NCBI RefSeq assembly: GCF_048751585.1
Contig: NZ_JAZHOB010000007.1
Location: 1 to 64,000, forward strand
DNA length: 64,000 nt
Source: G025836975 sp048751585
Lineage (GTDB): Bacteria; Pseudomonadota; Gammaproteobacteria; Burkholderiales; Burkholderiaceae_B
Direction of reading: 5' to 3'
Every line of letters starts with the position of its first letter. Within the stretch, counting starts at the first letter, position 1. The notes under the pieces were generated by a model. The model did not search any database. It was not told the DNA's origin and worked only from the letters and a program-made list of their open reading frames with translations. Below are positions 13,947-22,926 of this stretch, one piece after another. A program made the position numbers and the translations under genes.

Positions 13947-15509
13947 ATGGAATGGCTTTTAGACCCCAATATCTGGGTAGGCCTGTTGACTCTGGTCATA
14001 CTCGAGATCGTCCTCGGTATCGACAACCTTATTTTTATCGCGATCCTGGCCGACAAGCTGCCGCCGCATCAACGCGATAAGGCACGTTTGATCGGCTTGT
14101 CACTGGCGCTCCTAATGCGACTTGGGTTGCTGACGATTGTGTCGTGGCTCGTCACCTTGACGGCGCCCTTGTTTTCCGTGGGATCCTTTTCGTTCTCTGG
14201 ACGAGATTTGATTCTTCTTTTAGGCGGGATTTTCCTCTTGGTCAAGGCCACCACCGAGCTGCATGAGCGCTTGGAAGGCACGACTCATGAACAGAGTAAC
14301 TCCAAGGTGTATGCCGGCTTCGCCGTGGTGGTCACACAGATTGTGGTGCTGGATGCCGTGTTTTCGCTGGATGCGGTCATTACGGCCGTGGGGATGGTCG
14401 ATGAGCTGCCCGTCATGATGGCAGCCGTTGTGATTTCCATGGGCATGATGATGTGGGCGTCCAAGCCCTTGACGCGCTTTGTGAATGCGCACCCCACCGT
14501 CGTGGTGCTGTGCTTGAGCTTTTTGTTAATGATCGGGCTAAGCCTCACCGCGGAAGGCTTGGGATTCAAGATCCCTAAGGGCTACCTGTACGCGGCCATC
14601 GGTTTTTCCATTCTCATTGAGTTTTTCAATCAACTCGCCCGCCGCAGCTTGCTGAAAAATCAGGCCCGGCTGCCTTTACGAGATCGTACAGCCGAAGCGG
14701 TATTGCGCTTGTTAGGAAACAAAAAGCGCTCTGAGCGAATAGAGTCGGCAACGGGATTTACGCCGGATATGGACGAACCGGCGTTTGGAGCCGAGGAGCG
14801 CAGTATGGTGAGCGGTGTGCTAACGCTGGCCGAACGTTCAATTCGTTCCATTATGACACCACGCACTGAAATTTCTTGGATCAACCTGGACGATGAGCCT
14901 TCAGCGATACTCCAGCATTTGCGCCAAACGCCCCATGGCTTCTTCCCGGTCTGCCGTGGGCAACTCGATAATATATTGGGCGTTTCCCGGGCCAAAGACC
15001 TCATGGCGGATATGATGGACGGCTGGGATCTGGACAAGCTCTCCAGCCTGCGAGAACCTATTATTGTCCATGAGCTAACGGGTGTATTAAGCGCAATGGA
15101 AACGCTCAAAAAATCCCGCGGACAACTGGTGCTGGTCACGGACGAGTATGGCGCCATTCAAGGACTACTTACCCCTATTGACCTCTTGGAAGCGATTGCC
15201 GGAGAGTTTCCGGATGAGGACGAACATCCGACCATTCAAGCGATTGAACCGGGACGCTGGCGCGTCAATGGCGCGACCGACCTGCACTATCTCGCTCAGG
15301 TACTCGAGGCCGACGCCCTATCGGTTCAAAATGATGGTTTTACGTCGATCGCCGGATTGCTTTTGGATCGATTCGGAAACTTACCCGAGATCGGCGCCAC
15401 AATTGAGCTGGACGGTCTGCGCTTTGAGGTAGTGGAAATTGCTAACCGGCGCATCACCACCATTGAGGTGATGCGCATTCGGGATGAGCGGTATTCCGCT
15501 CCGAGGTAA
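13947..15509 (+). CDS. TerC-family integral membrane protein with CBS and CorC/HlyC domains (YoaE-type)
   Basis: This 520-aa protein matches the three-part YoaE layout. Residues 1-240 are a TerC membrane domain with the acidic motif EIVLGIDNLIFIAI and its second copy VLDAVFSLDAVITAVG. Residues about 290-415 are a CBS pair (VMTPR-like IMTPRTEISW and GQLVLVTDEYGAIQGLLT). Residues 425-515 are a CorC/HlyC transporter-associated domain. TerC proteins export Mn(II) or other metals; CBS domains sense nucleotides. Its setting among metal-resistance genes fits. It ends 4 bp before the convergent sensor kinase gene. Confidence 0.9.
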   Translation: MEWLLDPNIWVGLLTLVILEIVLGIDNLIFIAILADKLPPHQRDKARLIGLSLALLMRLGLLTIVSWLVTLTAPLFSVGSFSFSGRDLILLLGGIFLLVKATTELHERLEGTTHEQSNSKVYAGFAVVVTQIVVLDAVFSLDAVITAVGMVDELPVMMAAVVISMGMMMWASKPLTRFVNAHPTVVVLCLSFLLMIGLSLTAEGLGFKIPKGYLYAAIGFSILIEFFNQLARRSLLKNQARLPLRDRTAEAVLRLLGNKKRSERIESATGFTPDMDEPAFGAEERSMVSGVLTLAERSIRSIMTPRTEISWINLDDEPSAILQHLRQTPHGFFPVCRGQLDNILGVSRAKDLMADMMDGWDLDKLSSLREPIIVHELTGVLSAMETLKKSRGQLVLVTDEYGAIQGLLTPIDLLEAIAGEFPDEDEHPTIQAIEPGRWRVNGATDLHYLAQVLEADALSVQNDGFTSIAGLLLDRFGNLPEIGATIELDGLRFEVVEIANRRITTIEVMRIRDERYSAPR

Positions 15510-15512
15510 GGC

Positions 15513-16907
15513 TCAAACAGGCGGCTCGGCCGCGGGGATGGAGACAACGATCCCTATCCCTCGCCCGAGTAATCCTTCGCTCCACCGAATCGTCGCGCCA
15601 TGGGATTGGGCGATCCGGCGGACGATGGCCAAGCCCAACCCGCTGCCCGGCTGCTCGGTATAGGCAACTCGATAGAAGCGCTCGAATATCCGCTCACGTT
15701 CAGCCGTTGAAACTCCGGGACCATCATCACGAACGATCAAATTCAGATGCCCAGCAGTGCGAACGACATGCACTTCGACATGCCCTGATGTGGCGGTGTA
15801 TCGAATCGCGTTATCGACAAGATTGTCCAAAATAGAGATGAATCCCGCGCGGTTTACCCGAAAAAATAGCGTATCGGGCGCTTCAAGAGACAGATTAACC
15901 GCACGTGCGCGGGCGATGGACGAGAGCGAGGCCAATCGCTCGCGCGATAGGCTGGCTATGTCTACTAGCTCCCGCTCGGCCGATGCCGGCTCCGCATCGG
16001 CACGTGCGATGGTAAGCAGCTGTGTTAATAGATGTGAAACCCGATCAATATCGTGCTGCAGCTCGCTAGCTGCCAAGCGTTGATGCGCGGTTTCTTGCGC
16101 GTTCACCAGTAGATGGGCCTGGGCATTGATTGCCGCAAGCGGTGTGCGGAGCTCGTGTGCCGCATCGGCTAGAAAACGCCGCTCATGCTCCAACCGTTTA
16201 CCTTCGCGGCCCAGTAGGGCGTTCAGCTCTTCGAGGATGGGCGCAGTCTCGTCATATAAACGGGGGGAACGAATGGATGAAAAATCGCCTGCTTCTCGTT
16301 TCGCTATTTGCGCAGCGAGCACTCGAAGCGGGCGAAAGCCGCGATACGCGGTCCAAAGCATCACCACTGCACACCACGCGAGAATCAATACCTGCGACAG
16401 CGCAATATCGGTAAGCATAGGCAAACTGGTGGCCAACCGGCGATCGCCCCGTTCGGCGACATGAACTTTGACGGATAAATCACTGCTGGCGACGGCTACC
16501 GTTCTCCAGGAGCGGCCGGCCCAGCTTTTTTCCATGAAAACACCTTCACCACCCGCAAGGGGTTGATCAGGAGCGCCGGCAGTTCTATAAATCAGGCGGC
16601 CTGTGTTATCCCATACTTGATATAGCGGTGTGTAGTTTTCCCCTTTATCGTGCGTGACGAGGATTTGGCCATCGATAAACAATTTCTCGGCGGTTTTTAC
16701 GCGCCGCTCCAACTCTTGGGGATTGCCTGGTGCCGCGCTGGAGGCTTCGGCAAGCGTATGCGCAAAGTACAACATCCGACGATCAAGGTCGCCGTTTTCG
16801 AATTCAAACCAGTGAAAGATCAGCCAACAAAAGACTAATAGGCACGCGATGGCCATGGCCAGAACTTGCGACAGGATCAAACGCCGTAGAAGCGACGGAT
16901 GCTTCAC
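15513..16907 (-). CDS. Two-component sensor histidine kinase (QseC/CzcS class)
   Basis: A 464-aa membrane kinase: first helix at residues 10-32, a periplasmic domain to about residue 165, a second helix (165-187), a short HAMP-like link, the phospho-acceptor box FLADAAHELRTPL near residue 245 and an ATPase domain with the N box DNLVDNAIRY and G boxes DDGPGVS and GSGLGLAI. It overlaps the preceding regulator gene by 4 bp (ATGA), so the two are translationally coupled. Metal or envelope stress is a plausible signal given the neighbours, but the periplasmic domain gives no specific clue. Confidence 0.92.
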   Translation of the reverse strand: MKHPSLLRRLILSQVLAMAIACLLVFCWLIFHWFEFENGDLDRRMLYFAHTLAEASSAAPGNPQELERRVKTAEKLFIDGQILVTHDKGENYTPLYQVWDNTGRLIYRTAGAPDQPLAGGEGVFMEKSWAGRSWRTVAVASSDLSVKVHVAERGDRRLATSLPMLTDIALSQVLILAWCAVVMLWTAYRGFRPLRVLAAQIAKREAGDFSSIRSPRLYDETAPILEELNALLGREGKRLEHERRFLADAAHELRTPLAAINAQAHLLVNAQETAHQRLAASELQHDIDRVSHLLTQLLTIARADAEPASAERELVDIASLSRERLASLSSIARARAVNLSLEAPDTLFFRVNRAGFISILDNLVDNAIRYTATSGHVEVHVVRTAGHLNLIVRDDGPGVSTAERERIFERFYRVAYTEQPGSGLGLAIVRRIAQSHGATIRWSEGLLGRGIGIVVSIPAAEPPV

Positions 16908-17566
16908 AGCTCGACATTTTCCAATACGTAGCCCACGCCACGCACTGTGCCAATACGATGGCTGCCGATTTTGCTGCGTAGATTGTGGATATGAACATCG
17001 ATCGCATTGCTCTCGGCACCTTCGATCAACGAGGCGGAGCGCTCAATTTGAGCGCGGGTCAACACCGTACCGGCATCCGAGGCAAGCACCAACAAAATAT
17101 CGTACTCACGCGTGGTAAGCGCAATCTCTAATTCTCCAACAGATACTTTACGCCGTGCCGTGTCGATCAACAGCGAACCCACCCGCCAGGAGGCGGTTAG
17201 CTGTTTGCGTTGCCGGCGTAGAAGTACCCGAATACGAGATAAAAGCTCTTCGATCGCGAAGGGCTTGGGTAAATAGTCGTCGGCCCCACCATCCAAACCG
17301 GTCACACGGTCGCTGACCGCATCGCGGGCCGTCAGCATCATCACTGGCGTCGAGTCCCCACGATTCCGTAGCCAGTGCAACACTTCGAGTCCGGACTCAT
17401 CGGGAAGCATGATATCGAGCAGTATCAGATCAAAGGGACTGTCTGCCAGGAACTTCTTTGCATCCAGGGCCTGGCGTAGCCACACAGCGTTATAGCCCGC
17501 GCCCGTCAACACGCGCTGAAGCGATGTGCCCAGCGGAATATCGTCTTCGACAAGAAGAAACTTCAT
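16904..17566 (-). CDS. OmpR/PhoB-family response regulator
   Basis: The 220-aa product has a receiver domain with acidic residues EDD (8-10), phospho-acceptor Asp in LILLDIMLPDESG near residue 51 and Lys in YLPKPF near residue 101, then a winged-helix DNA-binding domain (LTTREYDILLVLA ... GTVRGVGYVLE). It is the first gene of the pair with the kinase. The 274 bp upstream, shared with the divergent glycosyltransferase gene, contain CTTAATTTTCATC, a half-site type bound by envelope-stress regulators of this family, so the glycosyltransferase may be a target. That link is inferred. Confidence 0.92.
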   Translation of the reverse strand: MKFLLVEDDIPLGTSLQRVLTGAGYNAVWLRQALDAKKFLADSPFDLILLDIMLPDESGLEVLHWLRNRGDSTPVMMLTARDAVSDRVTGLDGGADDYLPKPFAIEELLSRIRVLLRRQRKQLTASWRVGSLLIDTARRKVSVGELEIALTTREYDILLVLASDAGTVLTRAQIERSASLIEGAESNAIDVHIHNLRSKIGSHRIGTVRGVGYVLENVEL

Positions 17567-17840
17567 AGCGCATCAACATTAAGAAAAACCATTGAGGAAG
17601 CAGCGTACAAGCGGCTCATAGGAGCTCATTAATGTAGCACCGCTCGGCGTGTCGTGAGACGCACCCACGAGGACTCTGTGTCGGCGCCCTTCATCATCTC
17701 TTAATTTTCATCTTTGTACACTGCATGAAAGCTTGGGTGGGTTGTCTCAAATATGAAGAGGCTGAAACCGACAAGGCGCGGGCTATACCTGGCCGGTCGA
17801 CGGCAGGCTCGCATAGCAAAAGCTTCTCTGGGTCATATTC

Positions 17841-18842
17841 ATGTCAAAAATGCTGTCTTCGCTCACCTATTTACCTCAACCCTGCATGCTCAGTGTTGTG
17901 ATCCCGGTATACAACGAAGAAGAGGTGCTGGCGCCGTTTTACCGCCGGCTTGTCGCGGCTCTGGCCGATCTGCCTGGCCGCTTCGAAATCCTGTTTGTCG
18001 ATGATGGCAGCACGGATAGCACGCCTCTGGCTCTTGAGACCATTCGCAAGCATGATCCGATTGTCGGCGTGGCACGGCTTACGCGCAACTTCGGCAAGGA
18101 GGGTGCCATAAGTGCGGGCCTGCAATTGGCCCGAGGTCAGGCAGTCGTCATCATCGATGCTGACTTGCAGGATCCACCCGAGCAAATAGCCCGCATGGTC
18201 CAAGCCTGGCAGGCCGGCGCTGAAGTGGTAAACATGAGGCGACGCAGCCGTGATGGTGAATCTTCGCTTAAGAAAAGCACAGCCCATATTTTCTATCGTG
18301 CCATTAACCTCGTGAGCGAAGTGCCAATCGCTGAGGATGTCGGAGATTTTCGCCTACTGAGCCGGCGCGCGGTTGATGCGCTGAACTCATTGCCAGAACG
18401 CTGTCGATTCATGAAGGGCATGTTTTCCTGGATCGGCTTTGATCAAGTGACATTAGACTACGACCGCCACGCACGGCTTGCAGGCAAGACCAAATGGCGA
18501 TACTGGCGCTTGTGGAATTATGCGTTGGATGGCATTACGTCATTCTCCACGGCCCCGCTCAAGTTTGCCATGTATACAGGGTTTATCAGCGCTGTAGGCG
18601 CATTCGTCTATGCGCTTTATTTTTTGTCGAAGGCTCTGATTATTGGAGATCCTGTGCAAGGATTTCCGACATTGATCGTAACAATATTATTAGTTGGGGG
18701 GCTTCAGCTATTGGCAATAGGGATTGTGGGCGAATATGTAGGACGGCTGTATATCGAAGTAAAGCAACGTCCGCAATATTTGCTTTATAACTACCAACCC
18801 GCGTTGATGCATGGGGCTCAAGCTGGGGGACTTGCATCGTAA
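17841..18842 (+). CDS. GT2 polyprenyl-phosphate glycosyltransferase (ArnC/GtrB type)
   Basis: The 333-aa product has the GT-A core: LSVVIPVYNEEE near residue 17, the nucleotide site FVDDGSTDST and the DXD-like IIDADLQDPPE near residue 100, then DFRLLSRR. Two membrane helices follow (about 235-258 and 275-300). This is the layout of undecaprenyl-phosphate sugar transferases that feed lipid A, O-antigen or arabinose/aminosugar modification. It is divergent from the two-component system, which suggests a regulated envelope modification; no partner flippase or transfer enzyme is next to it. A start at 17886 (MLSVV) is an alternative. Confidence 0.88.
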   Translation: MSKMLSSLTYLPQPCMLSVVIPVYNEEEVLAPFYRRLVAALADLPGRFEILFVDDGSTDSTPLALETIRKHDPIVGVARLTRNFGKEGAISAGLQLARGQAVVIIDADLQDPPEQIARMVQAWQAGAEVVNMRRRSRDGESSLKKSTAHIFYRAINLVSEVPIAEDVGDFRLLSRRAVDALNSLPERCRFMKGMFSWIGFDQVTLDYDRHARLAGKTKWRYWRLWNYALDGITSFSTAPLKFAMYTGFISAVGAFVYALYFLSKALIIGDPVQGFPTLIVTILLVGGLQLLAIGIVGEYVGRLYIEVKQRPQYLLYNYQPALMHGAQAGGLAS

Positions 18843-18903
18843 GTCGGCTCTTGGGAATGGTGCCGATCATTGTTTGTGGCGATGCCACATCGATACGATG
18901 GAA

Positions 18904-19359
18904 TCAATCCATGACAGGCGGCCAGTTGTGCGTTTCAGTTTGGCAGTCGCGGCACCATGCGTACAGCGCGTCGTATATGACCATGCCGTGGCGAAGCATT
19001 TCATGATCGTCAGAAAAAACTTTCGAAAGTCCCAACGACAGCGCATAAAGGCCTGGGGATTGAGCCGTCAGATCCAGTTTCGAGGTATCCGCGCCACGAA
19101 CAATGACCGCCAACTGCTGTAAAGCGGGATCAGCCAAATCGTACTTCTTTAGAAAAGCGTCAAAGCTGCAGAACTCGCCGGTATGGGTCAATTCAACACC
19201 TGGAATATCATATGGGATGGCCCCCGCCTCTCCCGCTATTCTGAGCACGTCGGCGGACGGCACATAGAGAAATTCCGGCGTCTTATCGATAAATCGTTCA
19301 ATCAACCATGGACAAGCGATTCGATCAATTTTTGGACGTTCGCGCGTAATCCATTTCAT
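18904..19359 (-). CDS. Stand-alone ChrB C-terminal-domain protein (chromate resistance)
   Basis: The 151-aa product aligns in pattern with the C-terminal half of the ChrB encoded two genes upstream: RPKIDRIACPWLIERFID matches RPWVDRLACAWLIRRFID, and VELTHTGEFCSFDAFLKKY matches ATFTHIDARVSFEVLLASF. The N-terminal DNA-binding half of ChrB is absent. It lies downstream of chrA on the same strand (88 bp gap), so it is probably part of the chromate operon. Similar short proteins are called ChrB-domain or ChrF-like. Its biochemical role is not established. Confidence 0.85.
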   Translation of the reverse strand: MKWITRERPKIDRIACPWLIERFIDKTPEFLYVPSADVLRIAGEAGAIPYDIPGVELTHTGEFCSFDAFLKKYDLADPALQQLAVIVRGADTSKLDLTAQSPGLYALSLGLSKVFSDDHEMLRHGMVIYDALYAWCRDCQTETHNWPPVMD

Positions 19360-19447
19360 GATGCGTACTCCTTTTTAGATCCATCGCAAGACATTGCCTC
19401 TAATGACGGCGTTAAACGGAAAAACTTACCTTCACATCAATGTCGTC

Positions 19448-20812
19448 CTAAGTCAGGGTTTTCACGATTAAACCGATGATTGCGCACGCTGCGATCACAA
19501 GAATGACGTTGCGTTTATAGACAAATAGGGCCACGGCGGCCGCTATGGCTATAAGCGCCGATACCCAGTCAAAGCGGCCTGCCAGTCCGGCGGGCCAAAG
19601 CACGTGGTAAGCAAAAAACACGGCCAAGTTCAGAATGACACCGACAACTGCAGCGGTAATGGCGGTGAGCGGGGCCGTGAACTTGAGGTTTCCATGGGTG
19701 GATTCGACAAAAGGCCCACCCGCCAAAATGAAAATGAATGACGGTAGGAAGGTAAACCAGGTGACGAGGACGGCTCCCGCGGCGCCGGCCATAAATGCCA
19801 GATCAGGACCAAAGAACGCTTGAATGTAGGCGCCCACAAAGCCGATAAATGCCACCACCATGATTAGAGGGCCAGGGTTGGCTTCGCCCAGCGCCAGGCC
19901 ATCGATCATCTGCAAGGGCGTGAGCCAGCCGTAAAAATCCACGGCTCCCTGATAGATATAAGGCAAGACCGCATAGGCACCGCCGAAGGTGAGCAAGGCG
20001 GCTTTGGTAAAGAACCAGCCCATTTGGGTGAAAGTATGATGCCAACCCAAGGAGCTTGCCAGCAGCGCCATCGGCACTAGCCACAGCACAGCTCCCGCCA
20101 GCGCGACCCGCGCCAGACCCGACCAGCGAAATATGGCGTGTGCCGGGGTCGGCGTATCGTCATCGATCAGCGCAGGCCCGAAGAACTTACCGGCTTGCTT
20201 ATGGCTAGCCCCAAGTGTGAACGTAGCGGGCACCAAGCGGCCCCCAACATAGCCAATCAGCGCCGCCGTGGCCACAATAATCGGAAACGGTACATTCATC
20301 GCAAAGATGGCAACGAATGCTGCAGCGGCAATGGCCCACATCAGGCTGTTTTTTAGCGCTCGCGAGCCGATGCGATGCACTGCATGCACCACAACCGCCG
20401 TGATCGCCGGCTTAATGCCATAAAATAGGCCTGCCACCAAGGGTTGACTCCCAAAGGCAATGTATATCCATGATAAAAAAATCAGGAAAAAAAGCGACGG
20501 CAAAACAAAGAGGACTCCCGCAGCGATACCACCGCGCGTGCGATGCATGAGCCACCCCATATAGGTGGCCATCTGCTGGCCTTCGGGGCCGGGCAGCAGC
20601 ATGCAGTAATTAAGCGCATGCAGAAAGCGCGTTTCACTGATCCAACGGCGTTGCTCCACGAGCTCGCGATGCATCAGGGATATCTGCCCTGCCGGACCGC
20701 CAAAGCCGATGAAACCGAGCTTGAGCCATAACCGGAATGCTTGCCCAAAGGTGACGGCCTCGGGTTTTTCTAGCATCTCCCCGTCATGAGTGAGTGGCGT
20801 AGTTTTGGTCAT
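19448..20812 (-). CDS. chrA: Chromate efflux transporter ChrA
   Basis: A 454-aa CHR-superfamily antiporter with two homologous halves: KLGFIGFGGPAGQISLMHRE and LPGPEGQQMATYMGW in the first, AALLTFGGAYAVLPYIYQ and GLALGEANPGPLIMVVAFIGF in the second. These GFGGP and LPGP motifs define ChrA, which expels chromate from the cytoplasm using the proton gradient. The start codon overlaps the chrB stop by 4 bp. Length is that of the two-domain long-chain form. Together with ChrB it gives inducible chromate resistance. Confidence 0.95.
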   Translation of the reverse strand: MTKTTPLTHDGEMLEKPEAVTFGQAFRLWLKLGFIGFGGPAGQISLMHRELVEQRRWISETRFLHALNYCMLLPGPEGQQMATYMGWLMHRTRGGIAAGVLFVLPSLFFLIFLSWIYIAFGSQPLVAGLFYGIKPAITAVVVHAVHRIGSRALKNSLMWAIAAAAFVAIFAMNVPFPIIVATAALIGYVGGRLVPATFTLGASHKQAGKFFGPALIDDDTPTPAHAIFRWSGLARVALAGAVLWLVPMALLASSLGWHHTFTQMGWFFTKAALLTFGGAYAVLPYIYQGAVDFYGWLTPLQMIDGLALGEANPGPLIMVVAFIGFVGAYIQAFFGPDLAFMAGAAGAVLVTWFTFLPSFIFILAGGPFVESTHGNLKFTAPLTAITAAVVGVILNLAVFFAYHVLWPAGLAGRFDWVSALIAIAAAVALFVYKRNVILVIAACAIIGLIVKTLT

Positions 20813-21747
20813 GGGGCTGGCGCTTCGTTATCAAAAGCGGCAAGTAGGCTATCGAAGACTCCGCCCGCCGCAACGGCGAGCTGGTCGTCATCAGTCAAGG
20901 TTTCGCGCTGCCCGGCCAAAATGCACTCGATGCCGCTCGCCTCGGGCGGCTGCACACCCCCGACATCCAGGTAATGAACCAAGGCGCCAATACGTTTAAG
21001 CGCGGGCTGAGTGAGCCCAAAACTGGCCAACAGGACTTCGAAACTGACGCGCGCGTCGATATGGGTAAAGGTGGCGCCGTCAAAATCAAACCCAAGTGCA
21101 TCAAGCGGGCATTGGGCGGGCGACTCAAGCCACAGGAAATGTGCCTGAGGATCAATGAAACGGCGAATCAGCCAGGCACACGCCAAGCGGTCGACCCAAG
21201 GCCGGCGGCGTGTCGCCCAGACTCGGCCTTGATAATCTTTAGTAAACAGTAAAGGTATGGTGCCTTTGATCGCGTGCGGCTCATCGGGAGCGAGCGCTTG
21301 GTTAGCCGTTAACTCCAAATCTTGTAAGGCAGAATCGGCTTGGCGTTGCGCTTCGCCAGGGAAAAAATCCATTTCGCTAATGCTGACAAAGACCTTGCGC
21401 AATTTGCGGGCCTGCTTGAGCGTATCGAGGGCCGACTCAGCGCTCAAACCCTGGCGCGCCGTGTCGATCTGCACAAGCAAAGTGGCGTAGTCCTGAGTGC
21501 GATCAAACAATCTGACAAATTGCTCATTTTCTGGCTCGCCACTGCACACTACGTGGGCGCTTCCTCCACCGTTTCGCACCTCGGCGCCTATCGCCTCCAA
21601 AGTACTTCGACGGGTTGAGTTCTCGGGCAGCACATAGACACCGTCGCGTAGCACGGCGGCACCGCATGCCTTAAGAGCGCGCCATGCCCGCATCCGTACC
21701 GTCGCGGTCTCGGTGGGCAAAGAAATAATAAGTAATAGCCAGTTCAT
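20809..21747 (-). CDS. chrB: Chromate resistance regulator ChrB
   Basis: The 312-aa protein has an N-terminal winged-helix-like region (MNWLLLIISLPTETATVRMRAWRALK, typical of ChrB) and a C-terminal ChrB domain (RPWVDRLACAWLIRRFIDP ... THIDARVSFEVLL). ChrB senses chromate and controls chrA. It is the first gene of the operon, directly coupled to chrA through ATGA. A palindrome in the promoter region (21764-21778) is a candidate operator. The sequence looks complete. Confidence 0.93.
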   Translation of the reverse strand: MNWLLLIISLPTETATVRMRAWRALKACGAAVLRDGVYVLPENSTRRSTLEAIGAEVRNGGGSAHVVCSGEPENEQFVRLFDRTQDYATLLVQIDTARQGLSAESALDTLKQARKLRKVFVSISEMDFFPGEAQRQADSALQDLELTANQALAPDEPHAIKGTIPLLFTKDYQGRVWATRRRPWVDRLACAWLIRRFIDPQAHFLWLESPAQCPLDALGFDFDGATFTHIDARVSFEVLLASFGLTQPALKRIGALVHYLDVGGVQPPEASGIECILAGQRETLTDDDQLAVAAGGVFDSLLAAFDNEAPAP

Positions 21748-21763
21748 TTGTAGAGTTTACTAC

Positions 21764-21778
21764 TATATTAGAAATATA
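21764..21778. promoter_or_regulatory. Candidate ChrB operator
   Basis: TATATT-AGA-AATATA is a perfect 6-bp inverted repeat with a 3-bp centre, 17-31 bp upstream of the chrB start, in the only intergenic gap before the operon. An AT-rich palindrome here is also a possible -10 region. Binding by ChrB is inferred from position. Confidence 0.45.
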
Positions 21779-21834
21779 CGCTACATAATTAATTTGAATG
21801 CTGCCAGGTATCGGTTTAAGGGTTCGAAGCGGTG

Positions 21835-22113
21835 TCAGGCAGCATCAGCCGCCATCGCGCGTGAAGCGACCCAGCGTCGCAGTCGCGCGGCTAACAAAAA
21901 ATTGCAAAAGAACGCGACCGGCCAGGCGACACTCCACGCCATCGCCCAGCGCATCACAAAGTCAGTGTCCAGGCCTGTATTGAGCGCCGTGATAAAGCAC
22001 GTCATGATCAGTGACATTACACAGGACATCAACGTTGCAAACGTGAGGTTTACGTATTTGGGGTTAATTCGCATCCGATTCTCAGCAGGTAGTAGGAATT
22101 GCCGCAAGATCAT
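21835..22113 (-). CDS. DUF2798-family small membrane protein
   Basis: The 92-aa product contains two membrane helices and the DUF2798 pattern: MRINPKYVNLTFATLMSCVMS, then ITALNTGLDTDF and WAMAWSVAWPVAF. The longer start at 22113 overlaps the stop of the preceding frame (ATGA), suggesting coupled translation; an internal ATG at 22074 matches the usual family start. Function of the family is unknown. It lies upstream of the chromate operon on the same strand but about 90 bp away. Confidence 0.75.
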   Translation of the reverse strand: MILRQFLLPAENRMRINPKYVNLTFATLMSCVMSLIMTCFITALNTGLDTDFVMRWAMAWSVAWPVAFFCNFLLAARLRRWVASRAMAADAA

Positions 22114-22262
22114 GTCCAGGGCAGTGTGAGGGCAACAAGCGCCAGGTAACGGCCGGTCTTAGCCAGTGTGACTATCCCGAGGAAGCGCCAGATAGGCTCG
22201 CGCATCACGCCGGCGATCACTGTAAGCGGGTCGCCAATAATCGGCACCCAACTCTCAGGGCG
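22110..22262 (-). pseudogene. YqaA/DedA-type membrane protein, C-terminal remnant
   Basis: On the minus strand SWVPIIGDPLTVIAGVMREPIWRFL, followed by TLAKTGRYLALVALTL, matches the end of YqaA-type (VTT/SNARE-associated) small membrane proteins. Upstream of this block the frame reads unrelated sequence (SLTRSRASPRPE), and the roughly 90 N-terminal residues are missing. The stop overlaps the DUF2798 start, implying the two were once one operon. Confidence 0.7.
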
Positions 22263-22357
22263 AGGGCTCGCCCTGGAACGTGTTAGAGAAAAGGCGCACC
22301 GGGACATCTGGAAGACGCCACACGGCAACACGGGCGTAGAGCCAACCATGCCTGGCT

Positions 22358-22639
22358 TCAAAGATATTTGGCAATTTGCTTGAACGTTTCAAGCGGCGCG
22401 CGATCGTCGCGACTTAACGCTTGGACGGTATCCTCAAGGCAGTGATCGATGTGATCCTGGATGAGCGTACGCTTGGCTTGGCATACGGCCTTTTCCACTG
22501 CATATAACTGCTGAGCGATATCCACGCACGCCCGACCCTCTTCGATCATGGCGACGATGCTGCGCAAATGGCCTTCAGCGCGTTTCAGCCGCTTGACGAT
22601 ATGGTCATGGCTCTGGTGCAGATGCGGTTGCTCGCCCAT
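22358..22639 (-). CDS. CsoR/RcnR-family metal-sensing repressor (probably Ni/Co)
   Basis: A start at 22639 gives a 93-aa all-helical DUF156 protein: N-terminal HLHQSHDH, then VKRLKRAEGHLRSIVAMIEEGRACVDI, and QAKRTLIQDHIDHCLED. The metal ligands Cys (RACVDI), His and Cys (DHIDHC) form the C-H-C core seen in InrS/FrmR/CsoR-type sensors; the extra N-terminal histidines favour nickel or cobalt. Longer starts (22675, 22714) are unlikely, because the -10-like TATAAT lies inside the operator at 22676-22702 and transcription must start after it. Matching operators occur before the NreB-like exporter and the His-rich/HupE operon. Confidence 0.85.
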   Translation of the reverse strand: MGEQPHLHQSHDHIVKRLKRAEGHLRSIVAMIEEGRACVDIAQQLYAVEKAVCQAKRTLIQDHIDHCLEDTVQALSRDDRAPLETFKQIAKYL

Positions 22640-22675
22640 GAAATGGTGGATCCTATTGATTCGATAGAGAGCCAT

Positions 22676-22702
22676 ATTATATCCCCCTAGGGGGGATATA
22701 AT
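22676..22702. promoter_or_regulatory. G-tract operator 1, at the metal-sensor promoter
   Basis: A perfect inverted repeat: ATTATATCCCCC, three bases (TAG), GGGGGATATAAT. AT-flanked C/G tracts are the standard recognition site of RcnR/CsoR/InrS-type repressors. The minus-strand TATAAT inside it would be the -10 of the regulator gene, so binding would shut off its own transcription. This is the best of three similar sites in the window. Confidence 0.75.
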
Positions 22703-22769
22703 CAACGCTAGCAAAGAAACGCTCGATTCCTTAGTCGCACAATCTACTTCATTGATAGCAAGCGCATAC

Positions 22770-22817
22770 CATTACTCAATTATTGATATGTTATAACATA
22801 TCAATAATTGAGTAATG
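22770..22817. promoter_or_regulatory. 48-bp perfect palindrome with Zur-like core
   Basis: Every base from 22770 to 22817 pairs with its mirror position, giving 24-bp arms without a loop. The centre, GATATGTTATAACATATC (22785-22802), matches the Zur zinc-repressor box pattern (ATGTTAT-ATAACAT). It lies 110 bp upstream of the zinc-binding-protein gene and also upstream of the divergent metal sensor. The outer arms, beyond the Zur core, are longer than any single repressor needs. Confidence 0.7.
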
Positions 22818-22926
22818 AACCACGTTGCATCGTTAGCAAATCGGCATACAGCCATTTCGGAGCGCCAGAACGTGCAGCGCCTGCCCAATCCCCTCTTACA
22901 AAACCACATCATCAAGGAAGATTTAT

